Assembly: GCA_963840095.1 (NCBI GenBank)
Contig: CAWIXN010000002.1
Coordinates: forward strand, 372,001 to 436,000
Direction: 5' to 3'
DNA from: DATBGO01 sp963840095
GTDB lineage: Bacteria > Actinomycetota > Actinomycetes > Streptosporangiales > Streptosporangiaceae
Length of the DNA: 64,000 nt
Made by a program: the position numbers and the translations under genes. Below, piece by piece: positions 24,284 through 32,775 of this stretch. The notes under the pieces are model-generated. The model was not told where the DNA came from and searched no databases. It was given only the letters and a program-made list of their open reading frames with translations. Position 1 is the first letter of the stretch, and the number at the start of each line of letters is the position of its first letter.

Positions 24284-26221
24284 CTACCGGGTGTGAGGCT
24301 GGCCCGGTCCCGCGGCGACCCGGACCACAGCCCTGACCAGCCTGGCATACAAGATCGCTCCCGACGGCCGTGGATGGATGTCGTCGTCCCACAGCAGGCT
24401 GGTGTGGCTGGCGATGGCGGCGTGCCAGTCGGCCAGCAGGACATGAGGGTAGCGCCGGGCGGCGGCCGCGAGCGTGCCGTTAACCTCGTCCTGCCAGGGC
24501 CGGGCCGCGTAGGTGTTGACCAGTACCAGCCAGCGGCCCGGCCCGATTTCGGCATGGAGCTGGCCGACCTGGGCGCTGGTCACGGCGCCGTTGGTGCCCA
24601 GGCCTACCACCACGATCGGACGGAGCCGGCCGATCGCCGCCAGCCGACTGATGACCTGCAGGCCAGCGCTCATTTGCCGGCTGACGACGGCGTCGATATA
24701 GATACCGGGCAGTGCTGTGTGCAGCTGCTGGGCCGCCGCCAGCATGACCGAGTCTCCGATGGCGGTGACCTCCGGCCCGAGCCCCTGCGGATTGGCTGGG
24801 CCGGGCGAGCCGGTCATCACCGCGGGTGCGAGGGTCGCGCCGGCGGATGGCTCCTCCGGTGAGAGCACGGTGGCGTGGCTCCCCCGGGTGGCGGCGCTGA
24901 TCATCGCACCTGCGGTGATCTGCTGCTGAAGCGTGGGACCTGCGGGCCGGTCCAGGATCCCGTAGCCTGCGGCGCAGGTGACCACCAGCGCGGCCGCAGG
25001 TACCGCGAGCGGGAGGGCGCGCAGCGGGGACTTTCGCGCGGCGGCGCCGGACCTGCTCAGCTGGCCGCACCAGGATCTGAGCGCCGCGCGCAGGCCGCGA
25101 CGCAAGATGGGCTCCTCGATCCAGTGCCATGACGCGGCCGCGATCGCGATGGCGACCGCGATCTGCGCGATCCGGCCTGCGGCGGCTGAGGACTGCCGAC
25201 TGGCGAGCGCGCCGGAGAAGACGATGACTGGCCAGTGCCACAGGTATATGCCATACGAACGTACGCCGAGCCAGCGCAGCGGTGACCAGCTGAGCAGCCT
25301 GGCCATGACTCCGGCCGCCGCGGCGGCTGCCATCACGGCGCCCGCGGCCAGCGCGGCCAGCGCCAGTCCGTACGGATAGACAGCGGCGTCGGCGCCCGAG
25401 AAGTGACCGACCGCCCAGGCCAGTACCGCCAGGCCGAGTATCCCGCCGGCGTCCAGGCGCCTGGTCGCTTGCCGCGGCGCGGCAGCGAGCCTGGCCAGTG
25501 GCCAGGTCAGGGCGAGCGCGGCGCCGGTGAGCAGTGCGGTCGCGTGGGTGTCTGTCCCGTAGTAGACCCGTGACGGGTCGGTTCCCGGCACGTAGAGGAC
25601 CGCCATCGCCAGGGCGGAGGCGCCTGCGCCGGTCCAGGCGAGCGCGGCGCACAGCCGCCTGCGCTTGCACCGCGCCAGCGCGACGGCCAGCACGAGCGGC
25701 CAGATCAGGTAGAACTGCTCCTCGACAGCTAAAGACCACAGGTGCTGCAGGGGCGGGGGCGGTCCGAGCGCGTCGAAGTACGACTGATGGTGTAGGGCCT
25801 GCCACCAGTTGCTCGTGTAAGTAACCGCGCCGAGGAGCGCGGGCCGCAGGCTCTCCAGCTGATCCGGCTCTAGGACAACGGTCGCAGCGGTGACGGTGAC
25901 CAGCACGACGGCGAGCGCAGGTAGTAACCTGCGTGCCCGGCGGATCCAGAAGTTCCGCAGGCCGAGGCGTCCGTCGCGGTCGAACCTGGTCACTAGAAGG
26001 TCGGTGATGAGATAGCCGCTGAGCACGAAGAACACGTCCACGCCGAGGAATCCGCCGGGCAGCGCGCGGAGGTTCTCGTGGAACGCCACGACGGCCAGGA
26101 CGGCGAGCGCTCTCAGGCCGTCCAGACCCGCTGCCCGCGGGCGCCCCGGAGCCTGAGTCCGGTCTCCGGTCACCGGAACCGAAGGCCCTACCGCCCGCTC
26201 GGCCGATGCTGTCACCCGCAT
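24284..26221 (-). CDS. Membrane acyltransferase with SGNH domain (OatA-like)
   Basis: A 645-residue two-part protein. An acyltransferase-3 membrane domain of about ten helices comes first (LDGLRALAVLAVVAFH at about 35, FLGVDVFFVLSGYLITDLL, RRARRLLPAL, YGIYLWHWPVIV). An extracytoplasmic SGNH-hydrolase-like domain follows (GDSVMLAAAQQLHTALP with block-I Ser near residue 460, GLGTNGAV, and DDIHPRPSGAILYARL with the C-terminal Asp/His pair). OatA proteins with this layout O-acetylate peptidoglycan or other envelope glycans using cytoplasmic acetyl-CoA. I chose ATG 26221 because AGGGGGA precedes it; the frame opens at 26251. It lies between xseA and xseB, an unusual place. Confidence 0.88.
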   Translation of the reverse strand: MRVTASAERAVGPSVPVTGDRTQAPGRPRAAGLDGLRALAVLAVVAFHENLRALPGGFLGVDVFFVLSGYLITDLLVTRFDRDGRLGLRNFWIRRARRLLPALAVVLVTVTAATVVLEPDQLESLRPALLGAVTYTSNWWQALHHQSYFDALGPPPPLQHLWSLAVEEQFYLIWPLVLAVALARCKRRRLCAALAWTGAGASALAMAVLYVPGTDPSRVYYGTDTHATALLTGAALALTWPLARLAAAPRQATRRLDAGGILGLAVLAWAVGHFSGADAAVYPYGLALAALAAGAVMAAAAAAGVMARLLSWSPLRWLGVRSYGIYLWHWPVIVFSGALASRQSSAAAGRIAQIAVAIAIAAASWHWIEEPILRRGLRAALRSWCGQLSRSGAAARKSPLRALPLAVPAAALVVTCAAGYGILDRPAGPTLQQQITAGAMISAATRGSHATVLSPEEPSAGATLAPAVMTGSPGPANPQGLGPEVTAIGDSVMLAAAQQLHTALPGIYIDAVVSRQMSAGLQVISRLAAIGRLRPIVVVGLGTNGAVTSAQVGQLHAEIGPGRWLVLVNTYAARPWQDEVNGTLAAAARRYPHVLLADWHAAIASHTSLLWDDDIHPRPSGAILYARLVRAVVRVAAGPGQPHTR

Positions 26222-26466
26222 CGAGGTCCCCCTGCCTCGTCTGATCATCACCCTCTAGCCGCGCGGCGAGCCGGTTAATCTCGGCCCGAGATCTAAAGGA
26301 ATACGACTTACCCGGCCAGCATGCCGATAGGGTCCGGGCCGCCCGCGAAACGTCATGCTCCTTTGTATTGGCACGCTCGTAGCTAACCGGTTTTGGCCGC
26401 GCCGCGGCACGAAGAAACGCTCTCAGCGTAATAGGCAAGGATCGCTTTGTTATAGCTTTTGCATCG

Positions 26467-27669
26467 TCATGGGCTGGCTACGGCATTCAGCTCGTCCTGC
26501 TCAAATCGGATAATAATCGGCTCGCCGTCTGCGACATCAGCCGCCGAGCGGATGACGGTCGCGTCGCCGCGGCGCACGATCGCGTAACCGCGGCGCAGCG
26601 TGGCCGCAGGCGACAGAGCCAGCAGGCGCGCCCGGGTGTGGGTCAGGCCGTCCTGCGCACGGTCCAGGCTCGCTGAGACCGACCTTCGGGCTCGCTCGGC
26701 CAGAGCGGTGACAAGCTCCTGGCGCCGCTCGATCTCGCGGACCGGGCTGGCCAGTGCCGGACGCGAGCGTACCCCCGCCAACCAGGAGAACTCGCGATCC
26801 AGCCGCCCGGTGACGCAGCGCCGGGCCCGGGACCGCAGTTGCGCGACCAGGGCAAGCTGCTCCGACACGTCAGGCACCACCCGTCGGGCCGCGTCGGTCG
26901 GCGTGGAGGCCCGTACGTCCGCGACGTGGTCGAGGATCGGAGAATCCTGCTCATGGCCGATCGCGCTCACGATGGGAGTGCGGCACGCCGCGACCGCGCG
27001 GATCAGCTCCTCATCGGAAAAGGGCAGCAGGTCCTCGATCGATCCGCCGCCGCGGGCGATGATGATCACGTCCACCGCCGGATCGGCGTCGAGCTGTCGC
27101 AGCGCCTCGATGACCTCGCCCACCGCATACGGCCCCTGGACCGCGACCTGCGCCACCCGGAACTTCACCGCCGGCCACCGGTGGGCGGCATTCCTCAGCA
27201 CGTCACGCTCGGCGGCCGAATCCCGCCCGCAGATAAGGCCGACCATGGCGGGCAGGAATGGCAGCGGCCGTTTGCGTTCCGGAGCGAACAGGCCCTCGGC
27301 GGCCAGCGACCGGCGCAGCCGCTCCAGCCGGGCCAGCAGCTCGCCGATACCCACGGCCCGGATCTCGATCGCGCTGAGCGAGAAGGAGCCACGGCCGATA
27401 TTGAAGTCTGGCTTCGCCCAGATGACTACCCGGGCTCCTTCGGCGGGCGCGGGATCGGTGGCATCGAAGATTGTCCGAGCGCAGACCACGCGGACGGAGA
27501 CCGCCGCAACCGGATCGCGGAGGGTGAGGAACACCGTGCTGCCGCGCCTGCTCAGCTCGGCGATCTGGCCTTCGACCCAGATTCGTCCCAGTCGGCCTAT
27601 CCAGTCACCAACCAGCCGCAGCACGGTGCGGACAGGCACCGGGGCCGAGGCGCTGCTCTCCAGTGGCAT
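26467..27669 (-). CDS. xseA: Exonuclease VII large subunit
   Basis: A 400-residue XseA with the expected order: N-terminal OB-fold (VLRLVGDWIGRLGRIWVEGQ, IAELSRRGSTVFLTLRDP, about residues 12-100), catalytic core (PFLPAMVGLICGRDSAAERD, DVIIIARGGGSIEDLLPF, FSDEELIRAVAACRTPIVSA, IGHEQDSPILDHVADVRAST) and a C-terminal helical arm ending with RRGYAIVRRGDATVIRSA. It degrades single-stranded DNA together with XseB. The upstream gene ends 28 bases before the ATG (27669). The 245 bases between its stop and the acyltransferase start (26222-26466) hold no gene that I can support. Confidence 0.95.
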   Translation of the reverse strand: MPLESSASAPVPVRTVLRLVGDWIGRLGRIWVEGQIAELSRRGSTVFLTLRDPVAAVSVRVVCARTIFDATDPAPAEGARVVIWAKPDFNIGRGSFSLSAIEIRAVGIGELLARLERLRRSLAAEGLFAPERKRPLPFLPAMVGLICGRDSAAERDVLRNAAHRWPAVKFRVAQVAVQGPYAVGEVIEALRQLDADPAVDVIIIARGGGSIEDLLPFSDEELIRAVAACRTPIVSAIGHEQDSPILDHVADVRASTPTDAARRVVPDVSEQLALVAQLRSRARRCVTGRLDREFSWLAGVRSRPALASPVREIERRQELVTALAERARRSVSASLDRAQDGLTHTRARLLALSPAATLRRGYAIVRRGDATVIRSAADVADGEPIIIRFEQDELNAVASP

Positions 27670-27697
27670 GGCGGCGGGTCAGTGCGGGGGCCGCCGC

Positions 27698-28524
27698 TCA
27701 GCCCTGCCCGGACCGGAGCTTGGTGATCCGGCGCTCGTACATGGTGAGCACGGCCGGGCGGGCGGCATTTGTCTCTTCGTAGCCGAGCAGCACGAGGACC
27801 TGCGCGGCGTTGAGGTTGCGGAGCCGGGCCCGGATGGACGCGACGGTTAGGTCGTCGTAGTTGGGAATCGGCAGCCGGACCGGCAGGGGTGTCCCGGCGT
27901 GGTCAGGGCCGGACCGGGCAGGCTCGGCGGCCTCCGGCTCGGCGGCCTCCGGCTCGGCGGCCTCCGGCTCGGCGGCCTCCGGCTCGGCCAGGTCCGGCTC
28001 GGCCAGGTCCGGCTCGGCCAGGTCCGGCTCGGCCAGGTCCGGCTCGGCCAGGTCCGGCTCGGCCAGGTCCGGCTCGGCCAGGTCCGGCTCGGCCAGGTCC
28101 GGCTCGGCCAGGTCCGGCTCCGCCGGGTCCGGCCGTGCCGTCTCCGGCCGGTACAGGCTCAGCTCGGCCGGGGGCGGTTCGGCGGTCTCGGTCTCGACGG
28201 CCGGTGCCGCTGGGCTGCTGGCGCGATATTCCACCGGGAGGATCCTGACATTGCCGGTCTCATCGAGCGACCGCCACCTTGATCCGTCCCGGCCAGGCAC
28301 GGGAACGCGCGGCGCGCGAACGGCGGTTCTCAGCTGCTCGGTGGCAGGGGCCGGCTTGCCGCTGGCAGGCGCTCCGAGGTCGCGGGCTTGTTCACGTCCG
28401 GGCTGGAGGATCGGCTCCTCATCCGGTCGGCCACAAGCAGCACCTGGCCGATCCCGGCGAACATCGCTCGCAGGGCGTGAGCAGGGGCTTCTTTGACTCG
28501 CTCGCCGACCTGCGGGAAGCGCAT
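27698..28524 (-). CDS. Lipid-droplet-associated-like protein, frameshifted
   Basis: Two frames together give one gene. The N-terminal frame starts at ATG 28524 behind GGGAGGAG (MRFPQVGERVKEAPAHALRA, then GIGQVLLVADR) and would stop at 28330. The other frame is open from near 28435 and runs through PDEEPILQPGREQARDLG, SLDETGNVRILP and the repeat block to the conserved end YDDLTVASIRARLRNLNAAQ, VLVLLGYEETN and MYERRITKL (stop 27698). The actinobacterial lipid-droplet-associated family combines exactly such an N-terminal amphipathic region with this C-terminal three-helix element and is commonly found beside ispH and xseA. A one-base shift near 28430-28436 therefore breaks it. The downstream part alone has a GTG at 28300 (200 residues). 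Confidence 0.6.
27921..28135 (-). repeat. 15-bp repeat array coding DLAEP and EAAEP pentapeptides
   Basis: About nine copies of a 15-base unit (plus strand GGCTCGGCCAGGTCC) and four copies of a variant (GGCTCGGCGGCCTCC), all in frame. They encode nine DLAEP and four EAAEP pentapeptides, making an acidic Pro-rich spacer. Copies are almost identical, which indicates recent expansion. Confidence 0.92.
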
Positions 28525-28730
28525 GTCTGTCTCCTCCCTCTGGCGGGTCGGGACGCGTCCCGCCTGGTGGTCCGCTGCGACCATGCCGTCACGGACCGAT
28601 GATGGCACCCTGACTGATTGTTGTCACCAGCCAATGCCGCCGCAACTGTCGGGGCCATAGTGCCGCACGGCAGACCCTCGGCCCGCGGTGTCTGGCGTGC
28701 CTGGCATGTCCATTTAGGTGGTCGCCTACG

Positions 28731-29702
28731 ATGGGTGTCATGTCCGCGCCGACCCGACGTGTCCTGCTCGCGAAGCCCCGCGGCTACTGCGCTGGAGTTG
28801 ACCGGGCCGTCCAAGCGGTCGAGAAGACGCTGGAGCGGTTCGGGGCCCCGGTGTACGTCCGCAAACAAATCGTGCACAACACGCATGTCGTGAGGTCCCT
28901 GGAGGAACGCGGCGCGATCTTCGTCGAAGAGACTGAGGAAATCCCGGAGGGATCGGTCGTCGTCTTCTCGGCGCACGGCGTCGCGCCGCAAGTGCATCAG
29001 GAGGCGAAGGACCGGGGCCTGCACGCCATCGACGCCACGTGCCCGCTGGTCACCAAGGTGCACAACGAGGCCAGGCGCTTCGCGGCGCATGATTACGACA
29101 TTCTGCTCATCGGACACGAAGGGCACGAAGAGGTCATCGGCACGACCGGCGAGGCCCCGGCCAGGATCCATCTGGTGGACGGCCCGGAGGGAAGCGACAG
29201 CGTCCAGGTCAGCGACCCGGCGAAGGTGGCATGGTTGTCGCAGACGACCTTGTCGGTCGATGAGACCAGCCAGACGGTCGCGGCGCTGCGCGAGCGGTTC
29301 CCGCAGCTGATAGATCCGCCGAGCGACGACATCTGCTACGCGACGCAGAACCGGCAGGCGGCCGTGAAGCAGATCGCGGCCGGCGCCGATGTTGTCATCG
29401 TCGTAGGCTCGCGCAACTCCTCGAACTCGGTGCGGCTGGTGGAGGTCGCGCTCGACGCCGGGGCCAAGGCCGCCTACCTGGTCGATGACGAGTCAGGCAT
29501 CGAGGATGCCTGGCTCGACGGCGCGACGACGGTGGGCGTGACCAGCGGCGCCTCGGTACCTGAGGACCTGGTCTCCGGCGTCCTGGCCCGGCTGGCGCGC
29601 AGCGGGTTCGGCAATGTCGAAGAGGTTGAGGCGGTGCGCGAGAGCATGCGCTTCGCGCTCCCGCACGAACTGCGCCGCGCGTCCGCCCCGGACGGCGGCT
29701 AG
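28731..29702 (+). CDS. ispH: 4-hydroxy-3-methylbut-2-enyl diphosphate reductase
   Basis: IspH/LytB, the last enzyme of the MEP isoprenoid pathway, which makes IPP and DMAPP with a [4Fe-4S] cluster. The three cluster cysteines are in PRGYCAGVDRAV (about 21), IDATCPLVTKVH (about 104) and DDICYATQNRQ (about 200). HNTHVVRSLEERGA and VFSAHGVAPQVHQEA carry the substrate-binding His residues. Length is normal (323 residues from ATG 28731; ATG 28740 is equally possible). It is divergent from the lipid-droplet-associated-like gene, with a shared 206-base promoter region. Confidence 0.96.
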   Translation: MGVMSAPTRRVLLAKPRGYCAGVDRAVQAVEKTLERFGAPVYVRKQIVHNTHVVRSLEERGAIFVEETEEIPEGSVVVFSAHGVAPQVHQEAKDRGLHAIDATCPLVTKVHNEARRFAAHDYDILLIGHEGHEEVIGTTGEAPARIHLVDGPEGSDSVQVSDPAKVAWLSQTTLSVDETSQTVAALRERFPQLIDPPSDDICYATQNRQAAVKQIAAGADVVIVVGSRNSSNSVRLVEVALDAGAKAAYLVDDESGIEDAWLDGATTVGVTSGASVPEDLVSGVLARLARSGFGNVEEVEAVRESMRFALPHELRRASAPDGG

Positions 29703-29745
29703 CGCCGTAGCGGGGAAAGCTGGGCCCTTGGTGTGGCGGGGTGAA

Positions 29746-30549
29746 TCATGCGCGGCGGTAGCGGATGACGGCGATAGGCAGGAAGGCGAGGATCAAGGCG
29801 GCCGACCAGATAAGGGCCACGGTCAGGTCGTGGGTTCCCCCGGTTAGGGCGGAGCGGACGGCGTTGACCATCGGGGTGACCGGCTGGTACTTGGCGAAGG
29901 GCTGCAGCCAGCCGGGCATCGAGGACGGTGGCACGTAGGTGCTGGAGATGAAGGCCAGGACGAAGGCGATCATGGACATGCCCTGGGCCGCTTGCGCGTT
30001 GGGGGCGAACAGGCCGATGACGATGAACACGATGGTGAAGACCAGCCCGTACAGCAAGCACAGGCCGAGTGCGGCGAGCCCGTCGGCGGCGGTTGAGGGC
30101 AGCCGGAAGCCGAAGGCGAACCCCAGTGCGGCGGTGAAGATGATGGACCAGCCGTTGGTGGTGAAGTCGGCGAGCGTGCGCCCGGTCACGAGGGCGCTGC
30201 GGGTAATGGGCAGGGACAGCAGCCGGTCGGTAAGCCCTTGGGCCTTGTCCTCGGCGACGGCGACCGCGATCCCGCCGCCGGTGAACAGCACGATCGTGGC
30301 TACATAGCCGGGGATGAGGTAGCCGACGTACCCGGCCGCTCCGGTGCCGATGGCACCGCCGAAGACATAGCGGAACATGAACAGGAACAGTGCGGACTGG
30401 ACCATGCCCATGATGAACAGGCCTGGGGTGCGGAAGTACTTGCGCAGCGCCCGTTCGGCGATCTGGGCGGTCGCCGCCGCTGGCGCTGGCGGGCGGGCCG
30501 GCCGGGCGATCGTGGGCGGGATGGAGACGGTGGCGGTGGTCTGGGTCAT
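29746..30549 (-). CDS. ABC-2 type permease (DrrB-like)
   Basis: A 267-residue ABC-2 exporter permease with about six membrane helices (TPGLFIMGMVQSALFLFMFRYVFGG in outline, IPGYVATIVLFTGGGIAVAV, GLVFTIVFIVIGLFAPNAQA, LIWSAALILAFLPIAVI). The central EDKAQGLTDRLLSLPITRSA segment is the usual cytoplasmic coupling region. Its start overlaps the stop of the ATPase gene by 4 bases, completing a DrrAB-type pair. Cargo is unknown; expression is probably controlled by the divergent PadR-family gene. Confidence 0.9.
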   Translation of the reverse strand: MTQTTATVSIPPTIARPARPPAPAAATAQIAERALRKYFRTPGLFIMGMVQSALFLFMFRYVFGGAIGTGAAGYVGYLIPGYVATIVLFTGGGIAVAVAEDKAQGLTDRLLSLPITRSALVTGRTLADFTTNGWSIIFTAALGFAFGFRLPSTAADGLAALGLCLLYGLVFTIVFIVIGLFAPNAQAAQGMSMIAFVLAFISSTYVPPSSMPGWLQPFAKYQPVTPMVNAVRSALTGGTHDLTVALIWSAALILAFLPIAVIRYRRA

Positions 30550-31529
30550 CGGAGGCCGTCTGCTTTCGTGCTAGAGGCATCCTGCTGGCTGCCGGTGAGG
30601 GTCAGGAAGACTTCGTCGAGGGTTGGGTGGCGCAGGGCGATTTCATCGACCGGGATGCGGGCGCTGTCCAGGGCCGCGATGGCCGCCGCCAGCCGGGTTG
30701 TTCCGTCGCCGGCCTGGCTGCGAACCCGCCGGCCGGCGTGGTCGATGACCGCCGGGCTGGCCGTGAGCGTTTCCAGGACTTCGGCCGCGGCACTAAGCTG
30801 CCCGCCGTCGGCGAGGGCGACCTCGATGATGTCGCGGCCGATCTCGGCCTTTAGCTCGGCCGCGGTGCCGCCCGCGATCGCCTTGCCATGGTCGATGACC
30901 ACGATCTGGTCGGCGAGTTCGTCGGCTTCTTCGAGGTAGTGCGTGGTGAGCACGATGTCGGTGCCGGCGGCGACGAGGCTGCGCACCGCGGCCCAGACTT
31001 CGGCTCGCCCGGCTGGGTCCAGGCCGGTGGTGGGCTCGTCCAGGAGCAGCAGCCGAGGTGCCCCGACCAGGCTGGCGCCCAGGTCGAGGCGGCGACGCTG
31101 GCCGCCGGAGTAGGTGCCGGTGCGCCGGTCGGCGACCTCCCCGAGGCCGAGCATCTCGATCACCGCTGCCGCGGCGGCTTCCGCTGCCTTGCGGCGATGG
31201 CCGAACAGCCGGGCGACCATCCGGAGGTTCTCGCGACCGGTCATCGTCGGCTCCACTGCGGCGAACTGTCCGGCCAGCCCGATCTCGCGCCGGACAGCCA
31301 CCGGGTCCCTGGTGACGTCGAGGCCCCGGACCCGGAGTTCGCCGCGCGAGGGCGGCACCAGGGTGGCCACCGTGCGGACGAAGGTGGTCTTGCCCGCGCC
31401 ATTCGGCCCGAGGATCGCCAGCACTTGCCCGCGGCGGGCGACGAGGTCGAGCCCGTCGAGCGCGGCGACCTTCCCGAACCGGACGCAGAGCCCGCGGGCC
31501 TCGACGAGCGGGGGACCGGTGACTGCCAT
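30546..31529 (-). CDS. ABC transporter ATPase (DrrA-like)
   Basis: A 327-residue nucleotide-binding subunit: Walker A GPNGAGKTTFVRT near residue 42, Q-loop GLAGQFAAVEPTM, signature YSGGQRRRLDLGASL, Walker B LLLLDEPTTGLDP and the switch His in VLTTHYLEEADEL. The C-terminal extension (about 230-327), ending TLDEVFLTLTG, is the DrrA-type regulatory domain. ATG 31529 follows CAGGAG. First gene of the exporter operon, divergent from the PadR-type regulator. Confidence 0.92.
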   Translation of the reverse strand: MAVTGPPLVEARGLCVRFGKVAALDGLDLVARRGQVLAILGPNGAGKTTFVRTVATLVPPSRGELRVRGLDVTRDPVAVRREIGLAGQFAAVEPTMTGRENLRMVARLFGHRRKAAEAAAAAVIEMLGLGEVADRRTGTYSGGQRRRLDLGASLVGAPRLLLLDEPTTGLDPAGRAEVWAAVRSLVAAGTDIVLTTHYLEEADELADQIVVIDHGKAIAGGTAAELKAEIGRDIIEVALADGGQLSAAAEVLETLTASPAVIDHAGRRVRSQAGDGTTRLAAAIAALDSARIPVDEIALRHPTLDEVFLTLTGSQQDASSTKADGLR

Positions 31530-31559
31530 GGCTACTCCTGGTTATGCGACTAGAGGTAA

Positions 31560-31620
31560 ATACACTATTAATGCTCACCACTCTACATGCGCGATATATC
31601 TCGTCAAGGCTGATAGTGTG
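31560..31620. promoter_or_regulatory. Putative PadR operator in the divergent promoter region
   Basis: TACACTAT (31561-31568) and its near-complement ATAGTGTG (31613-31620) form a dispersed inverted repeat in an unusually AT-rich stretch between the exporter operon and the padR-like gene. ATAC/GTAT-type half-sites are usual for PadR regulators. Confidence 0.45.
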
Positions 31621-31665
31621 AATACCACTAGTAGATGGTGCGCGGGGCGCGGGTATGCTGCGGAC

Positions 31666-32286
31666 ATGCCGCCAGCGCCCAGGCCGTCACCGTCTGGCCT
31701 GACCGTGCTCTGCCTGCTGGGCGCCGGGCCGCTGCACCCCTACGGCATGCAGCGGCTCATCAAGAGCTGGGGCAAGGACCAGGTCGTCAACATCGGGCAG
31801 CGGGCCAACCTCTACAAGACCATCAAGCGGCTGCACGAAGTCGGCCTCATCGCCGTCCGCCAGACCGAGCGCACCCAGCAGTACCCGGAGCGCACCGTCT
31901 ACGAGCTGACCGAAGAGGGACGCCGCACCGGGCTGATCTGGCTACGCGACATGCTCGCCACCCCGCGCAACGAGTATCCCGTGTTCCCCGTCGCCCTGTC
32001 GTTCGCTATGGGCCTGGACCCGGACGAGCTCAAGGACGTGCTCAGCCAGCGCCTGGAGGCCGTCCACGCCCGCCTGGCGGAACTCGACTCCGAGCTCCAG
32101 GAGCACCGCGAGGCCGTGCCTCGGATCGCCCTGATCGAGACCGAGTACCAGCGCGCCGTCATCGACGCCGAAGCCCGCTGGCTCAGCTCGGTCATCGATG
32201 ACCTCAGGTCCGGGACGCTCTCCTGGGACCAGGACCAGATCGCCGCCCAGGCAGCCGAAACCTTCTTCCAGGCCGCTAGCCCCTGA
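31666..32286 (+). CDS. PadR-family transcriptional regulator
   Basis: A 206-residue regulator. The N-terminal winged helix is typical of PadR: LTVLCLLGAGPLHPYGMQRL, then RANLYKTIKRLHEVGLIAVR and TVYELTEEGRRTGLIWL. The C-terminal half (from LDPDELKDVLSQRLEAVHAR to ALIETEYQRAVIDAEA) is the long helical dimerisation domain of the PadR/VanR-type group. The start is the ATG at 31666, which gives the family's usual N-terminus, although the frame is open far upstream. It most likely represses the divergent DrrAB-type exporter and itself. Confidence 0.9.
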   Translation: MPPAPRPSPSGLTVLCLLGAGPLHPYGMQRLIKSWGKDQVVNIGQRANLYKTIKRLHEVGLIAVRQTERTQQYPERTVYELTEEGRRTGLIWLRDMLATPRNEYPVFPVALSFAMGLDPDELKDVLSQRLEAVHARLAELDSELQEHREAVPRIALIETEYQRAVIDAEARWLSSVIDDLRSGTLSWDQDQIAAQAAETFFQAASP

Positions 32287-32304
32287 CCGGTAACTGCCCG
32301 GCCG

Positions 32305-32775
32305 TCAGTCGGCGGTCGGCGTCATGCCTTCGCCGCGCAGCCCGGCCCGCAGCTCACGGACGCACTGCGGCAGTCCGCGAAAAAGGGCGACGGTCAGGCC
32401 CAGCGCTTCCCCGCCGAACAGCCAGGGCGCGGCGGCCGCCAGGGTGAGAACGGTCCCTTCGACGGCGGACAGCAGCCCCGCACGGACGGTGGCCGCCGAT
32501 GAGGAAACACTCTCGGCGCACACCACGGCGGCCAGGAAGACCAGGGGCGGGCTGACCACCACGGTCAGCAGCGCGCTGCGCCGGGCGAACCTAGCCGCGA
32601 GCACACACCCGGCCAGGAAGCTGAAGCCGACCAGGAAGCCGGAGTGCAGCAGCTCAGCGGCGACCGCACCCAGGAAGAACAGCGCGAACATGGCCAGAAC
32701 CGCGCCGCGGCTTGTCATCCGGGCCTGCGGCATGCGGTAACCGGACCGGTCGGTGATCTGGCGGGCCTGCGTCAC
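32305..32775 (-). CDS. Small membrane protein (DUF6542-like)
   Basis: A 156-residue protein with about four membrane helices (AVLAMFALFFLGAVAAELLH, GFLVGFSFLAGCVLAARFAR, LLTVVVSPPLVFLAAVVCAE, GTVLTLAAAAPWLFGGEALG). The arrangement and the RMTSRGAVLAMF start recall the actinobacterial DUF6542 proteins; I am not certain of the family number. It overlaps the rmuC stop by 4 bases, so it is the second gene of that operon. Function unknown. Confidence 0.75.
   Translation of the reverse strand: MTQARQITDRSGYRMPQARMTSRGAVLAMFALFFLGAVAAELLHSGFLVGFSFLAGCVLAARFARRSALLTVVVSPPLVFLAAVVCAESVSSSAATVRAGLLSAVEGTVLTLAAAAPWLFGGEALGLTVALFRGLPQCVRELRAGLRGEGMTPTAD

Noticed and set aside
27921..28135. CRISPR-like array
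   Set aside because: The repeat has a 15-base period with no spacers and encodes in-frame pentapeptides; it is a coding tandem repeat.
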